From positions 89,420-153,419 of the forward strand of contig DLRJ01000117.1 of assembly GCA_002500485.1 (NCBI GenBank): 64,000 nucleotides of DNA, given 5' to 3'. The position numbers and the translations under genes are program-made. Positions 1-8,221 of this stretch are shown here, piece by piece. Origin of the DNA: Dehalococcoidia bacterium UBA7891 (GTDB lineage: Bacteria > Chloroflexota > Dehalococcoidia > Lucifugimonadales > UBA826). Position 1 is the stretch's first letter. Every line of letters begins with the position of its first letter. The notes beneath the pieces were generated by a model, which worked only from the letters and a program-made list of their open reading frames with translations, made no database searches and was not told the DNA's origin.

Positions 1-177
1 GGGCATTTCAAAATATTCACCCCACTCCCATGCGTCAAGGTATTCATCTGAACCATAACTTCCATCCAGCATAGAAATCGCATCTACAGCTTCTTGGAAT
101 CTCGACTCCAGTGGAAGGGATTGGGTTTCAGATTCATTGGTTGCTTGCACTTGTACCGGAATTTCCTTCCAATACAT
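1..177 (-). CDS. Virulence-factor-family protein, 5' part only (runs off window)
   Basis: Fifty-nine codons are open on the minus strand from an ATG at 177 to the window edge. The peptide begins MYWKEIPVQVQA and continues with a segment like RFQEAVDAISML and a GSDEYLDAW-type motif. This pattern resembles the small conserved family named 'virulence factor' in Pfam (typical members read YWRDIPAQV... and end with ...AYLEEWR). The biochemical role of that family is unknown to me. A GTG three codons upstream (at 186) is an alternative start. A good -10 box lies about 40 nt upstream. The identification rests on motif memory only. Confidence 0.6.
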   Translation of the reverse strand, partial: MYWKEIPVQVQATNESETQSLPLESRFQEAVDAISMLDGSYGSDEYLDAWEWGEYFEMP

Positions 178-224
178 TATTCGCACTTTCAAATTTCTAA
201 TCCTAGGGGAACGTAATCACAGCT

Positions 225-253
225 ATTATAGTTCCATCAGCAAACATACAGAA
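225..253 (-). promoter_or_regulatory. Candidate sigma-70 promoter for the virulence-factor-like gene
   Basis: On the minus strand a perfect TATAAT occupies 225-230. A poor -35 hexamer (TTCTGT, 248-253) is spaced by 17 nt. Transcription would start about 40 nt upstream of the ATG at 177. The -10 is convincing; the -35 is weak. Confidence 0.4.
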
Positions 254-333
254 GCCGCAGCCTCCATATGCCTATTTCTAACCGATGTGTTATAAATCAA
301 TAATTCTTAATAGTGTTCGTCAAGGAGGGGGTT

Positions 334-1194
334 ATGCCACATGCACCGATCAACGGAATAGATATTTATTATGAAGTCCATGGTACAGGTGACGCGATTA
401 TATTTTGTCATGAATTTGCAGGAGATATTCGATCGTGGGACTTACAAGTAAATCATTTTTCCAGAAATTTCCAAGTAATCACTTACTGTGCTAGAGGCTA
501 TTCTCCAACTTCAGTACCTGAAGACCCAAAACTATACACCCAAGATCTGGTTATTGATGACCTTAAAGGATTGATGGGTTTTTTGAAAATTGATAAAGCT
601 CATATAGTTGGTCTTTCAATGGGAGGAAATGTTGCCCTAAATTTCGGCATTAAATACCCGGAACAAGCCAAAACATTAACAATAGCTGGGACGGGGACTG
701 GTTCAGATAATCCTGACCTTTTCCGGGGACGCATTTTAAAATTTTCGGATGGAATGAGGTCAGAAGGTATGGCTTTTATGTCAGATTACCTTAAAGGCCC
801 CCAAAGGGTTCAGCACCAGTTGAAAGACCCTAAAGGCTATCAACTTTTCTGTGAGAAATTCTTGGAACATTCCAACATAGGCTCTGCAAATACCTTCTAC
901 GGTATTATGGCCAAAAGGCCGCCTATTTTCGATTTAAAGAATCAACTTTCCAACATGAAAATTCCGGTTTTAGTTATGACTGGGGATGAGGACGATCCCT
1001 GTATTAAACCGTCTCTTTTTATCAAAGAATCTATACCTAGTGCAGGCTTAATAATGTTTCCAAGATCCGGACATGCAATTAACCTAGAAGAGCCACAGTT
1101 GTTTAATGCTTCTGTAACTGAATTTATCAACCATTCAGGAGCCTCCTACTGGGGACCACGTGGTCAGGGTGAGGCAGAAGGATCTTTAACCTAA
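334..1194 (+). CDS. Alpha/beta-hydrolase fold enzyme
   Basis: A 286-residue single-domain alpha/beta hydrolase, probably a cytoplasmic esterase or lactonase of unknown substrate. The nucleophile elbow GLSMGG (Ser about residue 96), an acidic residue in GDEDDPC near 220 and SGHAINLE (His about 250) form a complete triad. CHEFAG replaces the usual HGxG oxyanion motif. I chose the ATG at 334 because AAGGAGGGGG at 321-330 is a very strong ribosome binding site; the GTG at 313 lies before that site and would translate it. The gene stands alone between a divergent gene and a convergent leftward run. No signal peptide is visible. Confidence 0.85.
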   Translation: MPHAPINGIDIYYEVHGTGDAIIFCHEFAGDIRSWDLQVNHFSRNFQVITYCARGYSPTSVPEDPKLYTQDLVIDDLKGLMGFLKIDKAHIVGLSMGGNVALNFGIKYPEQAKTLTIAGTGTGSDNPDLFRGRILKFSDGMRSEGMAFMSDYLKGPQRVQHQLKDPKGYQLFCEKFLEHSNIGSANTFYGIMAKRPPIFDLKNQLSNMKIPVLVMTGDEDDPCIKPSLFIKESIPSAGLIMFPRSGHAINLEEPQLFNASVTEFINHSGASYWGPRGQGEAEGSLT

Positions 1195-1382
1195 CAGAAT
1201 TTTGAGTTGATGGCTAAAATTCCTGCTGGGACTCAACAAAAATAAACATTTGATGTTCACACTTTTTTTGAAATCGTTGCGGTAATAAATAATTTCCTAG
1301 ATATGAAAGTTAGCGCCTCCGGTCATATTCTGTCAGCTTGTAACGCACCGGCCAAATTTCTATGGGTAAATAGGCTTTAATG

Positions 1383-2489
1383 TTAGATCTGATACTTGAC
1401 TATCGAATAATGATCGAGTTCCAGTCCAAGACCTGGTTTGTCATGGAATGGAGACCAATAACCATCCTTCTGTTTTGGGAAATCTACGTACCATAACTCG
1501 TCCCCTTCTAGAGACACATTCATGTATTCAACTACTTTCAAATTCGGTGTTGCACATGCTACATGTAGATGGGCTAATTGTAGTGCGTGTGGGGCTACTG
1601 GGAGGTTAAATGAATGTGCCAGATGTGCTACTTTCACCCACTCGGTGACACCACCAACCCGTCCGATATCAGGCTGAACAATATCCACCCCTCCGCGGGC
1701 GATAAGTTCCCTAAAACCATATTTTGTGTATTCGTGCTCCCCGGTAGCTATAGGAATAGTAGTGGCCTTGGATATTTCGGCCATTCCGTCAATATCGTCA
1801 GGTATCAACGGCTCCTCAAGCCAGCCTATCTGGAACTGTTCAAACTCCTTTGCCATGTATATGGCTTGTTTTCGATAATAGCCGTTGTTTGCATCGATGT
1901 AGATACTGACATCATCTCCTACCGCTTTTCTTACTGCAGCTACTCTTTCAATATCTTCTCTTTCCGATAGACCAAAATCCTTGCCTACTTTCATTTTGAC
2001 TCTTGGTATGCCATCGGACACATAACCTGTCATTTCCTCGACAAGCTCTTTTTCTGAGAAATTGGTCCAGCCGCCGCTTCCATAGACTGGGACTGAATCT
2101 GTATACGCTCCAAGTAATTTATAAAGTGGTAGATTTACGTATTTTCCTTTCAGATCCCATAGCCCTATATCGATGGCAGAAATAGCGCAGAATGCTATCC
2201 CTTTTCGGCCATATCCTCTCACTTTCCAATACATATCGTTCCATAGTTTCTCAATGTCCAGGGGGTCTTTACCTATCAGTTCTTGTTTGAGAGAACTTTC
2301 GATGACATCAATAACCCCTGGCGAAGCGTAAGTCATCCCGAGGCCTTCGATATCTGCATCAGTTTTAATATGGACGAAAATTTGGCCTCTTCCTCCAGAC
2401 CCTTCCTTTGGTGTGGGTATGGTGGCATCTTGTATTGGCTTCCCTTCAGGACTGTGAAGATGAGTTGTGGTGATGTCAGTTATTTTCAT
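1383..2489 (-). CDS. Mandelate racemase / muconate lactonizing enzyme family protein
   Basis: A 368-residue enolase-superfamily enzyme that would abstract the alpha-proton of a carboxylate substrate with Mg2+. The capping domain (about 1-125) is followed by a barrel with the KMK motif (K165, K167), metal-ligand candidates D199 (IDANN), E225 (LEEP) and E251 (GEHE), D274 and H301 (APHALQ). All catalytic positions of the mandelate racemase subgroup look intact, so it is probably a sugar-acid dehydratase or related enzyme; the substrate cannot be read from sequence. It begins 25 nt after argS and may be the last gene of selD-argS. Enolase-superfamily paralogues are reported as expanded in SAR202. 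Confidence 0.85.
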   Translation of the reverse strand: MKITDITTTHLHSPEGKPIQDATIPTPKEGSGGRGQIFVHIKTDADIEGLGMTYASPGVIDVIESSLKQELIGKDPLDIEKLWNDMYWKVRGYGRKGIAFCAISAIDIGLWDLKGKYVNLPLYKLLGAYTDSVPVYGSGGWTNFSEKELVEEMTGYVSDGIPRVKMKVGKDFGLSEREDIERVAAVRKAVGDDVSIYIDANNGYYRKQAIYMAKEFEQFQIGWLEEPLIPDDIDGMAEISKATTIPIATGEHEYTKYGFRELIARGGVDIVQPDIGRVGGVTEWVKVAHLAHSFNLPVAPHALQLAHLHVACATPNLKVVEYMNVSLEGDELWYVDFPKQKDGYWSPFHDKPGLGLELDHYSIVKYQI

Positions 2490-2514
2490 TTTGGCCCTTT
2501 TATAATTGGAGAAT

Positions 2515-4191
2515 TTACATTTTCTCAGGCTTACTCATTCCCATAAGGTCTAGGCAGCGTGCAAGTGAAAGTTTGGCCGCTTCGCATAGTTTCAATCTGG
2601 CTTTACTTAACTCCAGGTCGCCTTCATTTCCCGAAATCACCCTACAATTCTGATAAAAATTGTGAAAAGCCGTTGCTAATTCTAGTGAGTAATGTGGCAA
2701 GTGATGCACTTCATAAGTGTCTGCTATCGCATTCATGATAGACGGCAATTCCAATATTTTGTTGATGAGTTGCCTTTCTGATTCATGGCCCAACATGGCA
2801 ACTAAGCCCGTGGAATAATCTATCTTTTTTTCGATAGCCAGATCTAGGATGCTGCATATTCTGGCATGCCCATATTGAATATAATAAACGGGGTTTTCAG
2901 AAGACTGTTTTTTAGCTAAATCGAGGTCAAAATCTAATTGAGTTTCGTGGGATCGGGACAAAAACATGAACCTACATGCATCCGGACCAATTTCATTGAC
3001 TAGTTCTATCAAAGGTACAACGTTGCCTTCTCGTTTGGATAATTTTTCGGTGGTCTCGCCTTTCTTGAATCTAACCATCTGAACCAAAATCATTTCTAGA
3101 TTTTCGGGATTACTGCCAAGCATTTTCATTGCAGATTTTAGTCTGGGTACCTGCCCTTGGTGGTCAGCACCCCAAATATCGATCACTGTGTCGAATTTTC
3201 TCTTCACAAACTTGTTGTAGTGGTAAGCGATGTCTGTGGAAAAATAAGTTGGCGTTCCGTTGCTTCTTATCAGGACATTATCTTTTTCTTCGCCTAACTT
3301 GGTATTTAAGAGCCATGTAGCCCCATCTTTATCTGATACAAATCCCATTTCTTTCAATAAGGCCATACATTTTTCAAACTGGCCATTCTCAAAAAGACTT
3401 TTTTCACTGAACCAGTTATCGAAATGGATTTTTAGGGATTCGATATCTTCCTTTATTCCCTCTATCATCAGATCTATACCGACCTTACCTAGCTCCGATA
3501 TTTCTTTAGGATTAGAGGTGTCGTATCTATGGTGACTCGAATCTCTTATTTTTTCAGCTACTGCCGTCACATCCTCTCCTGGATATGAATCTTCCGGCAT
3601 ATCAATATCATTCCCCAACGACTGCATATATCTGGTCATTAAGGATCTGTTGAATTTGTCTATTTGAGCTCCTGCATCGTTTAGATAGTATTCTTGTTCG
3701 ACGTCAAAACCGGATGACTTCAAAACGCTAGCTAGTGTGCTTCCTATAACCGCTCCTCTAGCGTGAGCTACATGCAATCTTCCTGTTGGATTTGCGCTTA
3801 TGTATTCGACTTGAAATCTTTTGCCATTTCCTACATTTGTGACCCCATAGTTTTCCGGTTCAGCCAAGATTTGGTCAACTTGGTTTTGTAGCCACTTTTT
3901 GCTTAGAACAAAATTAAGGAAACCGGGTTTAGCCACTACAACATCGTCCAGGATTTCATCTTCTTTCAGGTATTGAGCAAGTACATTCGCTATCTCCATA
4001 GGATTTTTCTCCAATGGTTTTGCGAGCTTCAACGGGAGGCTTGAGGCATAGTCGCCATGCTCAGGGTTTTGTGGTCTTTCAACAGCGGCATCGGTGATTT
4101 TGGCCACAGCTATAAGATTGTCCTTCTGTGCTAATTCAAAGGCATTCGTTATCGAATTACGCAACATGTCAGGAACGGTGGTCAATTTCAC
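2515..4191 (-). CDS. argS: Arginyl-tRNA synthetase
   Basis: A 558-residue class Ia synthetase that charges tRNA-Arg in the cytoplasm. The N-terminal additional domain (about 1-110) is followed by SANPTGRLHVAH (HIGH motif, 140-143), a Rossmann domain, the KMSKS equivalent KLSKREG and a C-terminal DALR anticodon-binding domain. Length is normal for the family (550-580). It starts 23 nt after selD ends, consistent with cotranscription. Nothing is missing. Confidence 0.95.
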   Translation of the reverse strand: MKLTTVPDMLRNSITNAFELAQKDNLIAVAKITDAAVERPQNPEHGDYASSLPLKLAKPLEKNPMEIANVLAQYLKEDEILDDVVVAKPGFLNFVLSKKWLQNQVDQILAEPENYGVTNVGNGKRFQVEYISANPTGRLHVAHARGAVIGSTLASVLKSSGFDVEQEYYLNDAGAQIDKFNRSLMTRYMQSLGNDIDMPEDSYPGEDVTAVAEKIRDSSHHRYDTSNPKEISELGKVGIDLMIEGIKEDIESLKIHFDNWFSEKSLFENGQFEKCMALLKEMGFVSDKDGATWLLNTKLGEEKDNVLIRSNGTPTYFSTDIAYHYNKFVKRKFDTVIDIWGADHQGQVPRLKSAMKMLGSNPENLEMILVQMVRFKKGETTEKLSKREGNVVPLIELVNEIGPDACRFMFLSRSHETQLDFDLDLAKKQSSENPVYYIQYGHARICSILDLAIEKKIDYSTGLVAMLGHESERQLINKILELPSIMNAIADTYEVHHLPHYSLELATAFHNFYQNCRVISGNEGDLELSKARLKLCEAAKLSLARCLDLMGMSKPEKM

Positions 4192-4214
4192 AACTCCAGT
4201 AAACTTTGATCTAT

Positions 4215-5273
4215 TTATCCAATTACATGTATCGTAGGGTCGTTTTCTGAAGGACTGTAAACTTCCCCTACGATTTGATTACTCAGAGTCCCTGCCTCAG
4301 ATAGTGATTTTTGTAGTTCGTCTGCTTTATTCGGATCGACTGATATTAACAGTCCGCCCGAGGTTTGGGCGTCACATAGAAGGATTTTATCGTTTTCTAA
4401 GATTTCTTTTCCCCACAGTACTGTGGGGTTTAGAGATTCTAGATTTCGCATGGTTCCCCCAGGAGCAATTCCTTGGTTCAAAAGATCCTCAGTTCCTTCT
4501 ATGACCGGTACTTTTGATTTGTAGATTCGAGCTCCCGTGCCGCTACCTTCCATCATCTCTCTTAAATGTCCTAATAAACCAAATCCTGTAACGTCGGAAC
4601 AAGCATTCACCCCGACTGAAATCATAGCCTCAGAAGCCGTTTTATTGAGTGTTGCCATAATTTCTACGGCATTTTTTAGTACACCGTCATCTACTTTTTC
4701 TTGTTTCCCCGCGGTGGTAATCACGCCGGTGCCTATTGGCTTCGTTAATACCAATAAGTCTCCAGTTTTCGAATTACTATTTGCTGTTTGAGATCCTGGA
4801 TTAACTATTCCTGTTACTGAAAGTCCATATTTGGGTTCGGCATCCACTACGCTATGCCCCCCAGCTATAATGATTCCCGCTTCCAGTGCTTTTGAAGCTC
4901 CGCCTTTTAAGATTTCGGCCAAGATAGACATGTCCAAATCTGAAGGAAACCCGACTATATTTAGGGCCGCTATCGGTTTAGCTCCCATTGCGTAGACGTC
5001 ACTTAGTGAGTTAGCAGCAGCTATTTGCCCAAATGTAAATGGATCATCCACAATCGGAGGAAAAAAATCGATTGTTAAAACGACAGCCAAATCATCGCTT
5101 AATTTGTAGACGGCGGCATCATCACTAGTCTTTGTTCCAACCAATAGGTTTGGATGGGTCATATCTGGTAGTTGACTCAGGACCTGAGCCAAGTCGTCTG
5201 GACTTAGTTTAGACGCTCAACCTGCACATGATGCAAGTTCTGTGAGCCTAACTTTTTCATGTTGATGCTGCAT
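4215..5273 (-). CDS. selD: Selenide, water dikinase containing selenocysteine at its active site (in-frame TGA at 5217-5219)
   Basis: SelD makes selenophosphate from selenide and ATP for selenocysteine synthesis. A conventional reading begins at a TTG at 5192 and gives 325 aa lacking the N-terminal catalytic segment. Reading the same frame upstream through TGA at 5219-5217 reaches an ATG at 5273 and restores VRLTELASCAGUASKLSP, which aligns with E. coli IRLTQYSHGAGCGCKISP. The UGA falls on the catalytic Cys17 and the essential Lys is kept three residues later (U19, K22 here). Total length becomes 352 aa (E. coli 347). AGGA lies about 9 nt before the ATG and a TATAAT about 35 nt before it. The remaining motifs (DDAAVY, GGHSVVDAEP, DVTGFGLLGH, CDAQTSGGLL) are typical. 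Sec-containing SelD is known in other bacteria, for example Haemophilus. Confidence 0.9.
5189..5207 (-). promoter_or_regulatory. Candidate bacterial SECIS hairpin downstream of the selD UGA
   Basis: Nine nucleotides after the TGA codon, on the minus strand, CTAAGTC and GACTTGG form a 7-bp stem (one G-U) around the loop CAGAC. The loop begins 16 nt after the UGA, close to the spacing in E. coli fdhF. The loop lacks an early guanosine, which bacterial SECIS models favour. A competing 5-bp stem CGTCT/AGACG (5211-5215 with 5195-5199) would place GU in its loop. Which forms is not decidable by eye. Confidence 0.45.
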
Positions 5274-5306
5274 ATTTAATATCCTGACTGATGCAAATTA
5301 CTGAGT

Positions 5307-5312
5307 ATTATA
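5307..5312 (-). promoter_or_regulatory. Candidate -10 box for the selD operon
   Basis: A perfect TATAAT on the minus strand lies about 35 nt upstream of the selD ATG at 5273. No good -35 hexamer is visible at 16-18 nt. It sits in the roughly 140-nt gap between divergent selD and the aldo/keto reductase gene, where a promoter is expected. Confidence 0.35.
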
Positions 5313-5412
5313 TCTGTATCCGGGTTGCTTTGAAGCATAAAATGTATATTCACTATCGGATATCATTTAATACCATTATTTTTGAGTAAGTAAAAAGGTT
5401 TTCATTTTGTAG

Positions 5413-6393
5413 ATGAAATATTCAGATTTTTCAGTTAATGATATTAATTTGTCTGTCATAGGCTTTCCCTTGTGGACTTTGGCGACCAAAGGCTGGGGGA
5501 AAAAAGATCCTAGCATTGCCATTTATTTATTGCAGCAAGCGTTTAATCAAGGCATAAATTTTTTTGATACTGCAGATTCTTATGGTAAGGGGTACGGGGA
5601 AGAATTAATTCGAGAAGCACTCTCTCCAATAAGGAAAGAAATTGTTATATCCACAAAATTTGGGTTCGACTTTTATTCACCTCAATTGAACGTTGATGGT
5701 GGAGACGGCAAAAACTTTGACCCCGAATATGTTTCTTATGCCTGTGAACAGTCTTTACGCCGCCTTGGGACTGATTACATTGATATGTATCTTGTCCATT
5801 ATCCGTCTTATACTGAGGTCGAGAATGACGATTTATACGAGGTGCTCGAAAGACTTGTAGACACAGGCAAGATTTTGAGGTTTGGCCTAGCAATCGATGA
5901 TCGCCCTGAAGCTACAGAAATAGCTAGTCTGCTCCTTTCGGAAAGAGAGTTAGGTTTAATTCATGCCCCATATAGTTTGCTGGAGCAGGACTTAGTTTCA
6001 AGTCTTTCGGAAATAGGCGGCGACTTAACTGTGATAGCCAGAAGAGTACATGCTTTCGGTCTGCTAGATGATTCTTACGACCCCAAAATGCTCGAAGGTT
6101 CTAACCTTGCTCAACAAGAAGGTCATCCTGTATTCAAAAATGTCTTAGCAAGGAGACCATATTACGATTTCCTTTCAGATAGTTTTGAGGAAAACATTTC
6201 AGATATCGCCTTGAGATTCGCGATAACAAATCGAGATATTGCTTCGGTACTTCCAAACATCAATGATATTGGAGACTTGTCGGATTACTCTTTGTCGGCC
6301 GATAAATCAGATTTGGATGACGGACTAATGCAAATGATATGTGATGTATTTCAAGACCAGAAAGAAAGTGAGCAAAAAGAGGAATATGAATAA
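5413..6393 (+). CDS. Aldo/keto reductase
   Basis: A 326-residue (beta/alpha)8 oxidoreductase, probably NADP-dependent, reducing an unknown aldehyde or ketone. The catalytic tetrad is present: D52 and Y57 (FDTADSYGKG), K82 (STKFG) and H129 (LVHYPS). The C-terminal cofactor region is recognisable but ends in an acidic, charged tail. The gene is divergent from selD and ends 17 nt before the convergent EVE-domain gene. No clear ribosome binding site precedes the ATG. Confidence 0.88.
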   Translation: MKYSDFSVNDINLSVIGFPLWTLATKGWGKKDPSIAIYLLQQAFNQGINFFDTADSYGKGYGEELIREALSPIRKEIVISTKFGFDFYSPQLNVDGGDGKNFDPEYVSYACEQSLRRLGTDYIDMYLVHYPSYTEVENDDLYEVLERLVDTGKILRFGLAIDDRPEATEIASLLLSERELGLIHAPYSLLEQDLVSSLSEIGGDLTVIARRVHAFGLLDDSYDPKMLEGSNLAQQEGHPVFKNVLARRPYYDFLSDSFEENISDIALRFAITNRDIASVLPNINDIGDLSDYSLSADKSDLDDGLMQMICDVFQDQKESEQKEEYE

Positions 6394-6395
6394 AA

Positions 6396-6415
6396 GCTAA
6401 CGAGCCCATGTTAGT
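6396..6415. terminator. Weak bidirectional hairpin between convergent genes
   Basis: GCTAAC (6396-6401) can pair with GTTAGT (6410-6415) around an 8-nt loop. On the minus strand the stem is followed by TTTTATT, a modest U-tract that could end the EVE-domain transcript. The stem contains that gene's stop codon. Six base pairs including one wobble is weak. Confidence 0.35.
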
Positions 6416-6872
6416 TGGCCTGTTTTTGCTTTTTAGCTCTTTTCATTTCGTCCTCAATCAACTTGAAGTCTCTACTGGGTAGTAAATGTATTCGATCCCA
6501 AAAAGCTAGGGGCCAATCTTCGGGAGCCCATCTCTTCACGTACTCTAAACTTGGCCCTAATTGAAGGCCGTCTATGTATTGTTCTTCCTCTAAAACATAG
6601 TCAGGTTTCAAAGAGATCCTGAATTTATATTCCCTGGGTTTATCTATAGGAACCCAAATTGGAGACTCATCCTCAAAATAGTCGGAGATTATGGTGGCGG
6701 ATGCGGTCCAACATTTTCTATTCCTGTCAAAAAAGATCACTCGATCTTTTGCATGCATTCTTTGGGCCCGTCTTTTATATTTAGCGCTCATGCCAAATAC
6801 CTTGTAGCCTTTCTTCCGTGTAATAGCAGAATTTTCGCTGTTGTCCACAAACATCCAATAATTGGAGCCCAT
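6411..6872 (-). CDS. EVE domain (PUA-like) protein
   Basis: A 153-residue protein matching the EVE fold of the PUA superfamily: an N-terminal YWMFVDNSEN strand, a basic stretch near 30-45, WTASATIISDYF, then RISLKPDY and a C-terminal AFWDRIHLLPSRDF. EVE domains bind modified bases or RNA, and some occur in modification-dependent restriction, but nothing of that kind is nearby. The lysine-rich tail may aid nucleic-acid binding. The start has GGGGAAAA just upstream. It converges on the aldo/keto reductase gene. Confidence 0.7.
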   Translation of the reverse strand: MGSNYWMFVDNSENSAITRKKGYKVFGMSAKYKRRAQRMHAKDRVIFFDRNRKCWTASATIISDYFEDESPIWVPIDKPREYKFRISLKPDYVLEEEQYIDGLQLGPSLEYVKRWAPEDWPLAFWDRIHLLPSRDFKLIEDEMKRAKKQKQAN

Positions 6873-7064
6873 CTTTTTCCCCTATTTTCTCTACTCTGAG
6901 ATTACTATGTTTAGTTTTGGCAGAGGGAGTGTTTTTCACATTATTGTACATCTGTTTTGAAGGGTCTCTTTATAGAGGATGCGAGCTTGTAGGATGAACG
7001 TATAAAATGACTCTTGTATTGTGATGATTATTAATATCTCGGTAAGTCAGATCGGCTAATTTCT

Positions 7065-7739
7065 ATGAACGGTTTTTCAGCGATAATTTTAGGTGCGGGC
7101 ACTGGAAACAGAATGCGTGGCATCGATAAAATACTGACCACTATTTGTGGGCTGCCGGTGATATTGCATTCTGTAGATGAATTTCTTAGATCGGGAATCT
7201 TTGAAACAATGACAGTGGTGGCTAACGCGAACAATATTTCCAAGCTGGAACATTTGATGTCTGGCCCCCAATATCGCACGGTTCAGGTGATTCTAGGAGG
7301 CATTCGGAGACAAGATTCTGTTAAAAATGCTCTAGCTACTACCAATACTGCCGACTATGTGATGATTCATGATGGTGCTAGGCCTTGTGTATCTATTGAT
7401 CTTATAGAACGCGCTGCTAAGGCGACTCAAACCTCAGATGCGGCGATACCTGTGCTACCAGTTACAGATACTATAAAGAGAGTAAAAGACTTTAAGGTTG
7501 TGTCCACTGTAGATAGATCCAATCTTTATTTGACCCAAACACCTCAGGTCTTCAAATATTCCAGCATAGCTAAATTTCATAAAATGTTTGGGGCTAATGT
7601 TACAGATGACTCCTTGCTGGTAGAAATGTCTGAAACTGACGTTTCTACCTTTGAGGGAGATCCTGAGAATATAAAAATAACGAATCCAATAGATATTGAA
7701 ATTGCAGAAACTATTTTACAGAGACGCAAAAATACATGA
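7065..7739 (+). CDS. ispD: 2-C-methyl-D-erythritol 4-phosphate cytidylyltransferase
   Basis: A 224-residue enzyme that couples CTP to MEP, the third step of the MEP isoprenoid pathway. The nucleotide-binding loop GAGTGNRMRGIDK (10-22), GGIRRQDSVKNAL, HDGARP, TQTPQVF and the C-terminal ENIKIT motif are all present. The stop overlaps the ispF start by 4 nt (ATGA), so the two are translationally coupled. No strong Shine-Dalgarno precedes the ATG. Other MEP genes (ispG, dxr) lie at 22-25 kb. Confidence 0.95.
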   Translation: MNGFSAIILGAGTGNRMRGIDKILTTICGLPVILHSVDEFLRSGIFETMTVVANANNISKLEHLMSGPQYRTVQVILGGIRRQDSVKNALATTNTADYVMIHDGARPCVSIDLIERAAKATQTSDAAIPVLPVTDTIKRVKDFKVVSTVDRSNLYLTQTPQVFKYSSIAKFHKMFGANVTDDSLLVEMSETDVSTFEGDPENIKITNPIDIEIAETILQRRKNT

Positions 7740-8221
7740 ATATTATTCGCACTGGTATTGGAGTTGATATACACAGGTTAGAAAAAGGCGAGTCCTTGAT
7801 TTTGGGGGGGGTGGAAATCCCATCTCAATATGGTTTGCTGGGGCATAGTGATGGTGACGTCCTGATACATTCAATCATAGATGGGCTTTTAGGTGCGGCA
7901 AATTTAGGTGATATCGGCAGGTATTTCCCTCCTACTAAAGCAGAATATAAAGGGATAAGTAGCCAAAAGTTACTAGAAATTGCTTTAAGTAGAGTTGTAG
8001 AGGAAGGATGGAAGCCTGTGTTTGTGGATGCTACAATCGTTGCCGAAAAACCACTGGTCGCGGAATTTATACCACAAATGACATTTAACATAGCGCATGC
8101 TATTAACTTAGCTCCAAAAGACATCAGTATTAAAGCAACTACGGCTGATGGGTTGGGATATATCGGTAGGGGAGAGGGTATTTCCTGCCAGGCTATAGTT
8201 ACTATCCAAAAACCAGAATGA
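7736..8221 (+). CDS. ispF: 2-C-methyl-D-erythritol 2,4-cyclodiphosphate synthase
   Basis: A 161-residue trimeric enzyme that cyclises CDP-ME 2-phosphate. Metal ligands D11 and H13 (GVDIHR) and H45 (HSDGDVLIHS) are present, as is the C-terminal TTADGLGYIGRGEGI signature. It overlaps ispD upstream and cysS downstream by 4 nt each. The ispD-ispF-cysS order is common in bacteria. Confidence 0.96.
   Translation: MNIIRTGIGVDIHRLEKGESLILGGVEIPSQYGLLGHSDGDVLIHSIIDGLLGAANLGDIGRYFPPTKAEYKGISSQKLLEIALSRVVEEGWKPVFVDATIVAEKPLVAEFIPQMTFNIAHAINLAPKDISIKATTADGLGYIGRGEGISCQAIVTIQKPE

Noticed and set aside
1195..1382. Possible TTGAGT/ACTCAA hairpin after the first hydrolase
   Set aside because: Six base pairs with a loop over 20 nt; too weak to call, and the rest of the gap shows nothing clear.
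5193..5220. Start of selD at the TTG at 5192
   Set aside because: It omits the catalytic Cys/Sec and Lys; the upstream frame through TGA restores a full SelD.
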